Of a DNA stretch of 64,000 nucleotides, positions 1 through 9,434 are shown piece by piece. The stretch lies in the NCBI GenBank assembly GCA_025465535.1, contig JAODMY010000072.1, positions 1 through 64,000 of the forward strand. Direction: 5' to 3'. How positions within the stretch are numbered: position 1 is the stretch's first letter; each line of letters begins with the position of its first letter. The DNA is from Glaciihabitans sp. (GTDB taxonomy: Bacteria; Actinomycetota; Actinomycetes; Actinomycetales; Microbacteriaceae). A model generated the notes under the pieces. That model did no database searches. It saw only the letters and a list, made by a program, of their open reading frames with translations, and had not been told where the DNA came from. The position numbers and the translations under genes are program-made.

Positions 1-114
1 GACCTTCCCGCGGACGAGCAGACGGCAGCGCTCCTGTCCGCTCGTGCCGCTTCCGTCCAGCATCCGACGATCGCGGAAGAGGTCGCGGAGCACCCGGAGA
101 TCGCACAGGGTTGA
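1..114 (+). CDS. 3' end of an unidentified protein-coding gene (partial)
   Basis: Frame 1 is open from base 1 to TGA at 112-114 (DLPADEQTAALLSARAASVQHPTIAEEVAEHPEIAQG*); the next gene starts 4 bp later. Confidence 0.5.
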   Translation, partial: DLPADEQTAALLSARAASVQHPTIAEEVAEHPEIAQG

Positions 115-118
115 GACA

Positions 119-814
119 GTGATCGCCGTTGATGGAAAGTACGTCCTCACCGAGCTCTCTGAGCTCGTCGACCCCGCGCACACCGCGCTCGTGGTTGTCG
201 ACATGCAACACGACTTCATCGACCCGGATGGGCTGTTCGGCCAGCTCGGGATCGACCTGTCGATGTACGAGGAGTCGCGACCGCGACTGGCCGCACTCCT
301 GGCCGACGCACGCCGCAACGGGGTGCTGGTGATCCACATCCAGAACACGGCCCTCCCGGACCGGATGAGCGATTCACCCGCGCAGATCCGCTTCAACCTC
401 AGGATGCACGATGGGGCAAGGCACGGTGGACCGCCACTGCGGTACACCGTGCCCGGCTCCGTCGGCCACGAGTTCGCCGACGGTTTTACTCCGCTTCCTG
501 GCGAACTCGTGGTCCGGAAATACCGCTCAAGCGCGTTTTGGGGCACCAATCTGGAACTGCTGCTCCGGAGCAACGCCATCCAGACGGTGGTCGTGGGTGG
601 CTGCACAACGGAGGGATGCGTGGAGTCGACCGCGCGGGATGCGATGTTCAACGATCACTACGTGGTCGTCGCGACGGACTGCGTCGGCAGCGACGACCGA
701 GCGCAGCATGACGCTTCGATGCTGCTGATGCAACACCGATTCGATATGGCGAACGCCGAAGAGATCGCCTCGGCCTGGCGCGAGCACACAGGGCACGACG
801 GAGAGGAAAACTGA
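119..814 (+). CDS. isochorismatase-family cysteine hydrolase
   Basis: LVVVDMQHDFIDPDG near the N-terminus and VVVGGCTTEGCVESTARDA with the catalytic Cys. GTG at 119 is the likely start; the ORF track begins at 44. Confidence 0.85.
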   Translation: MIAVDGKYVLTELSELVDPAHTALVVVDMQHDFIDPDGLFGQLGIDLSMYEESRPRLAALLADARRNGVLVIHIQNTALPDRMSDSPAQIRFNLRMHDGARHGGPPLRYTVPGSVGHEFADGFTPLPGELVVRKYRSSAFWGTNLELLLRSNAIQTVVVGGCTTEGCVESTARDAMFNDHYVVVATDCVGSDDRAQHDASMLLMQHRFDMANAEEIASAWREHTGHDGEEN

Positions 815-1566
815 TGAGCAGGAAGCTGGAGGGCCGCGTCGCCGTTGTCACGGGTGCGGCCTCGGGTATCGGCAAGGGAATCGCGATCGCATTCGCGCGT
901 GAGGGAGCCCGGATCGTGGTTGCCGATCGCTCGGGCGAGACGGAGGCGGCCGCGGTGCTTGCCGCCATCGCCGAACTCGGTGGTGAAGCGATCTTCGTTC
1001 GCACCGACGTGAGCGACGAGACCAGCGTGAACGAGATGGCGGCAAAGGCCATCGAGCGTTTCGGCCGCGTCGATATCCTCGTGAATAACGCCGGGATCTT
1101 CTCGGAGTCACTGCTGGAGAACATGCCCGTTGCGGAATGGGATCGGGTCGTCGGCATCAATCTTCGCGGCACCTTCCTCTGTTCTCGGGCGCTCGTCGGG
1201 CAGATGCTGGATCGCGGTGACGGCAGGATCATCAATATCGCCTCCCAGCTTGGTCAGATCGGGGGAGTCTCTGCCGCGCACTACGTCGCGAGCAAGGCTG
1301 GCGTGATCGGGCTGACCAAGGCGCTCGCACGGGAGGTATCGCACCGTGGGGTGCTCGTGAACGCGATCGCACCCGGCCCGATCGAGACACCACTTCTCGA
1401 TGGTGAAACGGAGGAGTGGCGCAGCGCGAAACTTGCCGAGCTGCCGATCCGGCGTTTCGGAACGGTCGATGAGGTGACGCCGACGGCGGTGCTGTTGGCT
1501 TCATCAGACGGTTCGTACTATGTCGGTCAGACGCTGGGCCCCAATGGCGGGGACGTGATGCTCTAG
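814..1566 (+). CDS. SDR family NAD(P)-dependent oxidoreductase
   Basis: VTGAASGIGKGIA, NNAG and YxxxK (YVASKAG) motifs; overlaps the upstream stop. Confidence 0.9.
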   Translation: MSRKLEGRVAVVTGAASGIGKGIAIAFAREGARIVVADRSGETEAAAVLAAIAELGGEAIFVRTDVSDETSVNEMAAKAIERFGRVDILVNNAGIFSESLLENMPVAEWDRVVGINLRGTFLCSRALVGQMLDRGDGRIINIASQLGQIGGVSAAHYVASKAGVIGLTKALAREVSHRGVLVNAIAPGPIETPLLDGETEEWRSAKLAELPIRRFGTVDEVTPTAVLLASSDGSYYVGQTLGPNGGDVML

Positions 1567-1589
1567 GCCAAGGCCCTGAGCAGGAAGAA

Positions 1590-2954
1590 TTGCAGATGAA
1601 TATTGCAGAAGTTGTCGCCTCCGCACGAGAGGCCGGCGTCAAGCTCATTCGTTTCGAGTACTGCGACGTTAGTGGAATCGCGAGAACGAAGGCGATCCAC
1701 ATTGCCCAACTCGAACACAAACTGCTCGAGGGCGTCAGCCTGACTCGAGCGCAGATGTCGATCAACATGCTCGAAGAGATGGTGCCAATCGAGGGGTTCG
1801 AGCCCATCGGTGAGATTCGACTTGTGCCCGACATCTCGACGTTCACGGTGCTCCCGTGGGTGCCATCCAGCGCGAGCGTCATGTGCGACCAGCTCGGACA
1901 TGACAGGGTCAATTGGGGAGCCTGCACCCGCTCATACCTGAAAGACGTCATCGAGCGTGCCGCCGGTCACGGGCTGTCCGTCCAGGCGACCTTCGAGAAC
2001 GAGTACTACCTGGCTCGCGAGGAGGATGGCCGCTACATTCCGTTCGATGTTCCGGACCACGCGCCGGTCTACAGCGCGATCGGACACGACCTGAACGCCG
2101 AGATCATGGTGGAGACCATCGATGCGCTTGAGTCACAGGGGATATCCGTCGAGCAGGCCATCAACGAGTTCGGCGCGGGCCAGCACGAGATTTCGATTCG
2201 ACACTCAGACGCGCTTCGCGCCGCGGACAACCAGATGAAGTTCCGGGACACGATCAGGGGGGTCGCGCGCAGGCACGACCTGTTCGCATCCTTCGCGCCG
2301 AAGCCCTACCCCGACCAGATCGGCAGCGGCGCTCACGTGCACTTCAGCCTCTGGGACCTCGCGGGCAAGAACAGCCTGCTGTATGACAAGAGCGCCGAAC
2401 GGGGCCTGTCGAAGATGGGAAGGCACTTTATCGCGGGGGTCGCGGAGCACCTGCCGGCGCTCGTCGCGTTGACGGCTCCGAGCTACAACTCCTATCGCAG
2501 GCTCACGCCGAATTCGTGGGCCTCCGCGACGACCGCGTGGGGGTTCGACAACAAGGAGGCGGCGCTTCGCGTCTGCTCGCCGTTCTACCAGCGCGAGGAG
2601 CAGAGCTACAACATCGAGTTCAAGACCTCCGACGCGAGTGCGAATCCGTACCTCTCCCTCGGAGCGTTGATTGCGTGCGGCCTTGACGGCATCGAACGGG
2701 AGCTTGAGCCGGGGGAACCGAGCGAGCACGACCCCGCATACCTCTCCGCCGAGGAGCTCGTCCGAGGCAAGGTTCGTCCGCTGCCGACCTCGATGGACGA
2801 CGCGCTGGACGAACTCGAAAGGGACACCTTCCTGCTCGGTACCATGGGCGACATGCTCGCCCGTTGCTACCTTGGCGTTCGTCGTTCGGAGGCCGAGGCG
2901 TTTGGTGCGGAAGACCTGGACTTCGAGATTCGCAACCATTTCTACCGGTTCTGA
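1590..2954 (+). CDS. glutamine synthetase family protein (gamma-glutamyl-amine ligase / GS-like)
   Basis: GS beta-grasp RFEYCDVSGIARTKAI and catalytic motifs NEFGAGQHEIS and GSGAHVHFSLWD. ATG 1596 is an alternative start. Confidence 0.85.
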   Translation: MQMNIAEVVASAREAGVKLIRFEYCDVSGIARTKAIHIAQLEHKLLEGVSLTRAQMSINMLEEMVPIEGFEPIGEIRLVPDISTFTVLPWVPSSASVMCDQLGHDRVNWGACTRSYLKDVIERAAGHGLSVQATFENEYYLAREEDGRYIPFDVPDHAPVYSAIGHDLNAEIMVETIDALESQGISVEQAINEFGAGQHEISIRHSDALRAADNQMKFRDTIRGVARRHDLFASFAPKPYPDQIGSGAHVHFSLWDLAGKNSLLYDKSAERGLSKMGRHFIAGVAEHLPALVALTAPSYNSYRRLTPNSWASATTAWGFDNKEAALRVCSPFYQREEQSYNIEFKTSDASANPYLSLGALIACGLDGIERELEPGEPSEHDPAYLSAEELVRGKVRPLPTSMDDALDELERDTFLLGTMGDMLARCYLGVRRSEAEAFGAEDLDFEIRNHFYRF

Positions 2955-4111
2955 TGACGAACTTCGTTGACCTGGCGGATGTGCCGGTCGTTGACAACCA
3001 CGCTCACGCGATCGAGGCGCGGCAGCCGACCGGGCTTGCCAGCTGGAGGGCGCTGTTCACCGAGTCTCCCGACCCCGGGATGCGGGCGCACGAGGTGGCG
3101 GATACCGCGTTCTATCGCCGACTGATTCGGTCGTTGGAAGCGTTCTACGGCGTATCCGGTGAGGATGGCGTGCTGCGCGCGCGAGAAAGCCGCAGCGCTG
3201 CGGAGCTGGTCTCCGAGCTGTTTCGCGACGCCTCGATTCTGGGCGTCGTCATCGATACGGGGTATCCCGCGCCGGAGAACGCGATGGAAGTGGCTGACTT
3301 CATGGCGGCGAGCGGTGCGGAATATGTCGGCCTGCTTCGGCTCGAGGTCGAGTTCCAGCGGCTGCTCGTCGAGTACGGATCCTACGACGATTTCATCGCG
3401 AGCGTGCGCGAATTCGTGTCCGACGTTCGAGGCGGGGGATTCGCCGGTTTCAAGAGCATTGCCGCCTACCGCACGGGGCTTGCGATCGAGCGATGGTCGG
3501 ATGATGCTGCGCGCGACGCATACGCGCAGGCTCGGGTCGAGGTCGAGCTGACCGGCAGCGTCAGACTCGGCTACAAGCCGCTGCTCGACACTCTCCTTCA
3601 CCTCGCATTCGAGGCGGCGGCGGTCCAGGAGCTTCCCGTTCAGTTCCATGTCGGGTACGGGGATCCCGATGTTGACCTGCGTCGAGCGTCGCCGCTCGAA
3701 TTGCGGAACATCCTCGAGGATTCGGCGTACCGGTCAATGCCGGTCGTGCTCCTGCACGGCTGTTGGCCCTACTTTCGCGAGGGTGCCTACCTCGCCTCCG
3801 TGTACGGCAACGCCTATCTCGACCTGTCGTATGCCGTCCCGTTCATCTCGATCGGTGAGATGACGTCGATGACGCGGGCGGCCCTCGCGGTGGCTCCGTT
3901 CAGCAAACTGATGTACAGCTCCGACGGCTCTCGAATCCCCGAACTGAGCTGGATCGCAGCGAAAGACGGGCGACAGGTGATCGGCTCCGTCCTCGGTGAG
4001 CTCATCGCCGACGGTGACCTTGATATCGATCAGGCACGAGATGCGGGGGAACGGATCCTTCGGGACAACGCGCTGCGGCTTTATGGATTTCGTTCGCAGG
4101 TGACGAGATGA
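2954..4111 (+). CDS. amidohydrolase family protein (Amidohydro_2, FluG/NodGS N-terminal-like)
   Basis: VVDNHAHAIEA metal-binding motif and FHVGYGDPD / LLHGCWPY; ATG 2954 overlaps the GS stop. Confidence 0.75.
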   Translation: MTNFVDLADVPVVDNHAHAIEARQPTGLASWRALFTESPDPGMRAHEVADTAFYRRLIRSLEAFYGVSGEDGVLRARESRSAAELVSELFRDASILGVVIDTGYPAPENAMEVADFMAASGAEYVGLLRLEVEFQRLLVEYGSYDDFIASVREFVSDVRGGGFAGFKSIAAYRTGLAIERWSDDAARDAYAQARVEVELTGSVRLGYKPLLDTLLHLAFEAAAVQELPVQFHVGYGDPDVDLRRASPLELRNILEDSAYRSMPVVLLHGCWPYFREGAYLASVYGNAYLDLSYAVPFISIGEMTSMTRAALAVAPFSKLMYSSDGSRIPELSWIAAKDGRQVIGSVLGELIADGDLDIDQARDAGERILRDNALRLYGFRSQVTR

Positions 4112-4875
4112 AGCAGCTCGAGGGCAAGCGGGCGTTCGTCACGGGCGGCGGTGGCGCGCTCGGCCGAGCGAGCAGCGTGCTCTTTGCTCGTGAGGGTGCG
4201 GTGGTCGCCGTCATCGACATCAACCGGGCTGCGGCCGAGGAGACCGTTCGACTGGTCTCCGCCGTCGGTGGTCGAGCGATCGCGATCGAGGCGGACATCC
4301 GCGAGGAGGCGCAGGTCGAACTCGCCGTGAACCAGGCGGTCGCCGAGTTCGGGGGACTCGACACGCTGTTCAATAACGCGGGGATCATGCCTCACCAGGA
4401 CGAATCCTTCCTCGATGGCGACCTTGAGCTCTGGCACCAGATCAGCAGCATCAACCTGGATGGAACCATGCTGTGCTCGAAGCATGTCGTGCCCCACATC
4501 GTGGCAGCAGGCGGGGGCGCTGTGGTCAACATGAGTTCGTTCCTGGCGGTGCTCGGCACGACCTACCCACAGGATGGCTATGCCGCGAGCAAGGGCGCGA
4601 TCGCCTCGTTGACCAGGTCGATGGCTGTCCAGCTCGGCAGCAGGGGCATCCGGGTCAATGGGCTTGCGCCCGGGCCCATTATGACCGCGCACGTCGAGCA
4701 GTTCTTCCCGGATCCTGCCGCACGCGCCATCCGGCTCGAGCGAGTGCCGCTCGGCCGTTTCGGGCAACCGGAGGACGCCGCGGGGCTCGCGTGCTTCCTT
4801 GCATCGGATGCGGCATCCTGGCTCACGGGCCAGGTCATCGTGCTCGACGGTGGCATTTCCAGCAATTACCTGTAA
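4108..4875 (+). CDS. SDR family oxidoreductase
   Basis: VTGGGGALGRA, NNAGIM, YAASKGA; ATGA overlap with the upstream gene. Confidence 0.9.
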   Translation: MKQLEGKRAFVTGGGGALGRASSVLFAREGAVVAVIDINRAAAEETVRLVSAVGGRAIAIEADIREEAQVELAVNQAVAEFGGLDTLFNNAGIMPHQDESFLDGDLELWHQISSINLDGTMLCSKHVVPHIVAAGGGAVVNMSSFLAVLGTTYPQDGYAASKGAIASLTRSMAVQLGSRGIRVNGLAPGPIMTAHVEQFFPDPAARAIRLERVPLGRFGQPEDAAGLACFLASDAASWLTGQVIVLDGGISSNYL

Positions 4876-4890
4876 GGAAGAAGACAGACC

Positions 4891-5646
4891 ATGTGCCGAC
4901 TATTGGGCTACGTCACCCGGACGCCGACGACTCTCGCGGAATTGCTCGGCGAAGCAGACCTTCAGGAATTCGCTGAGCTGTCCCGAAAGCACGCGGACGG
5001 CTGGGGGCTCGCCTGGCCGGAGAACGATGGTGTCGAGGTGGCGAAGTCGCCGGATGCGGCCCGTACGAGCCCGCTGTTCGCCCGGATGTCCCACGAGCAC
5101 GTTTCCGATCTCGGCCTCATGCACCTGAGGTGGGCGACGCTCGGCCTGAACGTGGTCGCCGAGAACACCCATCCGTTCACCGACGGCTCGATCGCATTCG
5201 CGCACAACGGTTCCATCAAGCCACCGGAGTCTCTCGACACCCTCATCCCCGACGACCTGAAGGCATTGCGGAAGGGCACGACGGACAGCGAACGGTATTT
5301 CCTCATGCTGCTCGACCGCGCTCGTCACACCGACCCGGCGACGGCGCTGGCCGAGACCGTGAACCTGATCGCGTCATCCCTGAAGTTCAGCAGTCTCAAC
5401 GCCATGGTCGCCACGAGCACGCAACTCGTCGCGGTGAGCCGATTCGATGCCATCGCCGAGGCGAAGGAAGCGGAGCCCCTCTACTACCAGCTGCGCTACC
5501 GGGTGACACCGAACGCCGTGGTCGTAGCCTCCAGCGGGTGGGGCGACGGTTGGACCATACTTCAGAACGGTGAGATGCTCGTCGTCGATCGTGGCACGCT
5601 TGACGTGTCAGTAAGTCAGCTATCCGAAGTGAACGTGGTTCGATGA
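4891..5646 (+). CDS. class II glutamine amidotransferase (EgtC/YafJ-like)
   Basis: Begins MCRLLGY with the N-terminal nucleophile Cys2; HADGWGLAW, LRWATLG and NTHPFTDGSIAFAHNGS motifs. Confidence 0.85.
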   Translation: MCRLLGYVTRTPTTLAELLGEADLQEFAELSRKHADGWGLAWPENDGVEVAKSPDAARTSPLFARMSHEHVSDLGLMHLRWATLGLNVVAENTHPFTDGSIAFAHNGSIKPPESLDTLIPDDLKALRKGTTDSERYFLMLLDRARHTDPATALAETVNLIASSLKFSSLNAMVATSTQLVAVSRFDAIAEAKEAEPLYYQLRYRVTPNAVVVASSGWGDGWTILQNGEMLVVDRGTLDVSVSQLSEVNVVR

Positions 5647-6302
5647 CGAAAGAAATGGCCGCGACCGCTCGCGAGCCACGCGCCAGCGAACTGGCGTACA
5701 ACGATCTACTCGAACGGATCATCAATCTCCGGCTGCCTCCGGGTTCGCTCATCAATGAGCAGGCGATGGCCAATGAACTCGGGCTGGGCAGGATGCCGGT
5801 TCGGGAAGCGATAGCGCGGCTGGCCACCGACAGGTTCATCACGGTCGTCCCTCGGCGTGGCGCCGTCGTCGCACCGGTTGGCCTGGACGATGTCCTCAAC
5901 ATGTTCGAGGCACGGGAGGCCATTGAGTGCGGCGTAGCATATATCGTGGCCACGCGAGCAACGAAGGAGGATCTCGATATTCTCCGAGAACTCGTGAAGG
6001 CCGCGGATGGTGCGCGCGAGGGGAACGACCACGAAGCGTTCCTGCATGACGATCACGCGATCCACGCGTTCCTCGTGCACATGGTCCGCAACTCGCTGTT
6101 GCAGGATGCCGCTGATCGACTGCTCCTCCACAACCTGCGATTCTGGCGGATGTACTGGGGTTCCCGGCCCGCCCAGACGTCGACCATGATGTCCCATTCC
6201 GATCTGGTCGCTGCTCTCGAGGCCCACGACCCCGACCTTGCAGCCAAGGCGATGCGTGAGCACCTCTCCGCGTCGCTGAGTTTGGTGCAGGCGTCGTTCT
6301 GA
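5643..6302 (+). CDS. GntR family transcriptional regulator (FCD-type)
   Basis: Winged-helix N-terminus (LPPGSLINEQAMANELGLGRMPVREAIARL) and an FCD-like C-terminal region (FLHDDHAIHAFLV). Confidence 0.9.
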   Translation: MTKEMAATAREPRASELAYNDLLERIINLRLPPGSLINEQAMANELGLGRMPVREAIARLATDRFITVVPRRGAVVAPVGLDDVLNMFEAREAIECGVAYIVATRATKEDLDILRELVKAADGAREGNDHEAFLHDDHAIHAFLVHMVRNSLLQDAADRLLLHNLRFWRMYWGSRPAQTSTMMSHSDLVAALEAHDPDLAAKAMREHLSASLSLVQASF

Positions 6303-6358
6303 CTTTTTGATCCGCGCGATGGTCGCCGGGTCACCGATCCAACAAGGAGTTTTGCTTG

Positions 6359-6430
6359 ATGTTCACGCACGTGCCCTGTGTACGGGTTCGACCCGTTTTT
6401 TGTGGCGATGACAAGGCGGCCGGCCTGTGA
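6359..6430 (+). CDS. candidate leader peptide upORF (MFTHVPCVRVRPVFCGDDKAAGL)
   Basis: Good Shine-Dalgarno (aaggag) before ATG 6359; its TGA overlaps the GTG start of the CoA-transferase gene (GTGA at 6427); spans a terminator-like hairpin. Confidence 0.4.
   Translation: MFTHVPCVRVRPVFCGDDKAAGL
6382..6401 (+). terminator. terminator-like hairpin ACGGGTTCGACCCGTTTTTT
   Basis: Inverted repeat ACGGGT/ACCCGT with a T run, located just upstream of the next co-directional gene. Confidence 0.55.
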
Positions 6431-7644
6431 AGCCGCTCGAGGACATCAGGATCCTCGCGGTCGAGCAGTACGGCGCAGGGCCGTTCGGCAGCGTTCACCT
6501 CGCGGACCTCGGGGCCGAGGTCATCAAGGTCGAGGACCCGAGCAATGGCGGCGACGTCGGACGCTACGTTCCGCCCTACCAGGAGGGCGAAGACAGCCTG
6601 TTCTTTGAGGTGTTCAACCGCAACAAGCGCAGCATCAACATTGACCTGTCGACTCCCGAAGGGCGGCAGGTATTCGAGGATCTCGTTCGCGTCAGTGACG
6701 TCGTCTACTCAAACCTCCGTGGGGACGTTCCCGCGAAGATCGGGATCACCTACGACGACCTCAAACACCTCAATCCCAAGATCGTCTGCTGTGCGCTGAC
6801 GGGATTCGGGATGACCGGACCGCGGGCGAAGGAGCCGGGTTACGACTACGTGCTGCAGGGGATGGCCGGGTGGATGGACATCACCGGTGAGCCATCCGGG
6901 CCGCCGACCAAGTCCGGGCTTTCGCTCGTGGACTATTCGGGCGGGCTCGTCGCAGCGATCTCGATTCTCGCCGGCGTCCACGCCGCGCGCCGCGACGGGG
7001 TGGGGATGGACTGCGACGTCAGCCTGTTCGACACCGCGATCTCGATGCTTACCTACCCGGCGATCTGGAACCTCAACGGCGACTTCGAGCCGGTTCGGAC
7101 CCACAATTCGGCGCATCCGTCGCTCGTCCCCTTCCAGGCCTTCCAGACCAGCGACAGCTGGATCGTCGTCGCCTGCCCGAAGGAGAAGTTCTGGCAGCGG
7201 CTCGGGGATGTCATGGAGCGGCCCGACCTCGTGACCGACGAACGGTACGCGACGTTCGCGGACCGTCGCCGCAACGCCGGCGAGCTGATCCCGATCCTCG
7301 AGGAGATCTTCGCGTCTCGCACCGAGGAGGAGTGGCTGCGACTGCTGCGTGCGGCCGGCGTCCCCTGCGGACCGGTGAACACGGTTTCGCAGGCCCTCGC
7401 CGACGATCACACCATTGCTCGCGGGATGGTCGTCGAGACCGAGCATCCGGTATTCGGCACGGTTCGACAGGTGCGCAGCCCCGTGCGGGTCGGCGCTCCG
7501 GTCACCGATTACCGCCGCGCACCGCAGCGCAACGAGGACGCGGAATACATCTACTCCGAGATGCTGGGTTACGACGTCGAGCGGATCGAACGGCTGACCG
7601 CCGGCAGCAAAGAAGAAGTCGCTTCGGAAGGAATGAGCAAATGA
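6427..7644 (+). CDS. CaiB/BaiF CoA-transferase family protein
   Basis: GPFGSVHLADLGAEVIKVEDPSNGG, FEVFNRNKRSINIDL, GYDYVLQGMAGWM motifs. Confidence 0.9.
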   Translation: MKPLEDIRILAVEQYGAGPFGSVHLADLGAEVIKVEDPSNGGDVGRYVPPYQEGEDSLFFEVFNRNKRSINIDLSTPEGRQVFEDLVRVSDVVYSNLRGDVPAKIGITYDDLKHLNPKIVCCALTGFGMTGPRAKEPGYDYVLQGMAGWMDITGEPSGPPTKSGLSLVDYSGGLVAAISILAGVHAARRDGVGMDCDVSLFDTAISMLTYPAIWNLNGDFEPVRTHNSAHPSLVPFQAFQTSDSWIVVACPKEKFWQRLGDVMERPDLVTDERYATFADRRRNAGELIPILEEIFASRTEEEWLRLLRAAGVPCGPVNTVSQALADDHTIARGMVVETEHPVFGTVRQVRSPVRVGAPVTDYRRAPQRNEDAEYIYSEMLGYDVERIERLTAGSKEEVASEGMSK

Positions 7645-8138
7645 CCGAACGCGAGGGCTGGCAGGGTCGGTTCTTCGAGGACTTCGAAGTCGGGGACGTT
7701 TACCGGCACGGACTCGGACGAACGATCACGGCAACCGACAACACCTGGTTCACCCTGCTCACCCAGAACACCGCGCGCGTGCACTTCGATGCCAACTACG
7801 CCAAGCAGACGGAGTTCGGGCGACCGCTGGTGAACTCGACGTTGACTATTGCGCTCGTGACGGGCCAGTCGGTCAACGATGTTTCCTACAACGTCATGGC
7901 CAATCTCGGCTGGGATGAGGTGCGACTCCCCAATCCGCTGTTCGAGGGTGACACCGTCTACTCGTCGTCCGAGGTGCTGAGCCTGCGCGAATCGAAGTCT
8001 CGCCCGCAGGTCGGAATCGTCGCCGTGCACACGATCGGCACCAACCAGGATGGCGTGCCGGTCATCACGTTCAATCGGACCGTGATGGTCTATCGTCGCG
8101 GATTCGGGCCCGTCGCCGGGCCGGCCATCCCGGAATGA
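7641..8138 (+). CDS. MaoC family dehydratase
   Basis: RTITATDNTWFTLLTQNTARVHFDANYA, FEGDTVYSSSEVL; ATGA overlap with the upstream gene. Confidence 0.85.
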   Translation: MTEREGWQGRFFEDFEVGDVYRHGLGRTITATDNTWFTLLTQNTARVHFDANYAKQTEFGRPLVNSTLTIALVTGQSVNDVSYNVMANLGWDEVRLPNPLFEGDTVYSSSEVLSLRESKSRPQVGIVAVHTIGTNQDGVPVITFNRTVMVYRRGFGPVAGPAIPE

Positions 8139-9064
8139 CGACCGTCTCGTCTCGGGATCCGGAGATCGAGCAGAGGAGTTCGGTCGCGAGATCGTTTCTC
8201 TTCGTTCCGGGCGACCGACCCGATCGGGTCGGCAAAGCGCTCGGCTCCGGGGCCGACGCGATAATCATCGACCTCGAAGACGCCGTTCGGCCCGAGGTGC
8301 GGCCGTACGCGCGATCCGTCATCCGGGAGCTGGGCGAACAACCCGGGGTCCCGTCACAGCCTCTGATTTTTGCGAGGGTGAATCCGTTCGGGTCTACCGA
8401 CTTTGCGGAGGATGTCGAAGCCGCTATCGATGGTCGGGTCGATGGCATCGTGATGCCGAAGTTCGTCCCGGGTCAAGCCGCGACCGAGATGGATGCCGCA
8501 CTGTCGGCGATCGAGTCGAGTCGGGCCGGTTCGGACCGGATGCCGGTCATCGGCCTGGTCGAGTCGGCTGCCGGTCTGCTCGGCCTGTCGGCCCCCACCG
8601 GGTTTCCCTCCCGGGTGAAGCGGCTGGCCTTCGGCGCCGCGGACTTCTATGCTGATCTTCGAATCTCATATCACCCGTCGGGCATACACACCGATCTGGC
8701 GATGGCGGCCCTGGTTGTCGCGAGCGCCGCGCAGGGCCTTCCCGCGCCACTCGATTCCCCGCACTTCTCGATCGGCGACGACGTCGGGCTGGAGGCGGCC
8801 GTCGGCAGGGCTCGCGACCGGGGATTCGGTGGCGGGCTGTGCATCCACCCCAATCAGATTGCTCTCGTCAACGCTGGATTTGCAGCATCGGAGGATGAGC
8901 GGGCCTGGGCAGTGAAGGTGCTTGCCGCGTGGGATGATCCGTCGAGCGCTGGAGCAATCCGGGTCGGCGACGAACTCATCGACGAAGCGATGGCTCGCCG
9001 TGCCAGGCAGATCATCGTCCAGGTCGAAAGCCTCCGCGTACTCGGCGAAAAAGACGTCACGTAG
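8135..9064 (+). CDS. HpcH/HpaI aldolase / CitE-like CoA ester lyase
   Basis: RSFLFVPGDRPDRVGKALGSGADAIIIDLEDAV, CIHPNQ motif. Confidence 0.9.
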   Translation: MTTVSSRDPEIEQRSSVARSFLFVPGDRPDRVGKALGSGADAIIIDLEDAVRPEVRPYARSVIRELGEQPGVPSQPLIFARVNPFGSTDFAEDVEAAIDGRVDGIVMPKFVPGQAATEMDAALSAIESSRAGSDRMPVIGLVESAAGLLGLSAPTGFPSRVKRLAFGAADFYADLRISYHPSGIHTDLAMAALVVASAAQGLPAPLDSPHFSIGDDVGLEAAVGRARDRGFGGGLCIHPNQIALVNAGFAASEDERAWAVKVLAAWDDPSSAGAIRVGDELIDEAMARRARQIIVQVESLRVLGEKDVT

Positions 9065-9434
9065 CCGGCACCTGTTTGGCGCGGAGGGCCGACCAGGTCG
9101 GGTCGATCGAGACGTTACTCACGACCTCCCAGCCCTCGGCATCCATTCCCTCCCGGATGCTGTCGCGGTTGATGTCTGCTTTGTTTCCCTTGGGGTAGCA
9201 GATCCAGACGGCCTTCGCGCCCGCAAGCGGAGGGAGGCTTTCGCTCAAACGCTGCTGGAGTTCGGCTGCGTCGGCGACGAAGATCAGCGCGGCGTCGGCC
9301 GCGGCCGGTTCCCCGATCAAGCGGGAGTCGGCGGGAAGGGGGCCGAGCAGTTGTGCGGCACTCGAAAGCCCGATGAGATGCACCGCGTAGCCGGCCTTGA
9401 TCTGGAGTTTGTCCGCGGTGGTTTTTTGTTGCAT
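9057..9434 (-). CDS. DUF3052-like protein
   Basis: TADKLQIKAGYAVHLIGLS...AVWICYPKGNKADINRDSIREGM resembles the actinobacterial DUF3052 family. Confidence 0.6.
   Translation of the reverse strand: MQQKTTADKLQIKAGYAVHLIGLSSAAQLLGPLPADSRLIGEPAAADAALIFVADAAELQQRLSESLPPLAGAKAVWICYPKGNKADINRDSIREGMDAEGWEVVSNVSIDPTWSALRAKQVPAT

Noticed and set aside
6380-6402. GGGTTCGACCC resembling a tRNA T-arm
   Set aside because: The 7-nt T-loop geometry fails and no acceptor, D or anticodon arms are present; better explained as a terminator hairpin.
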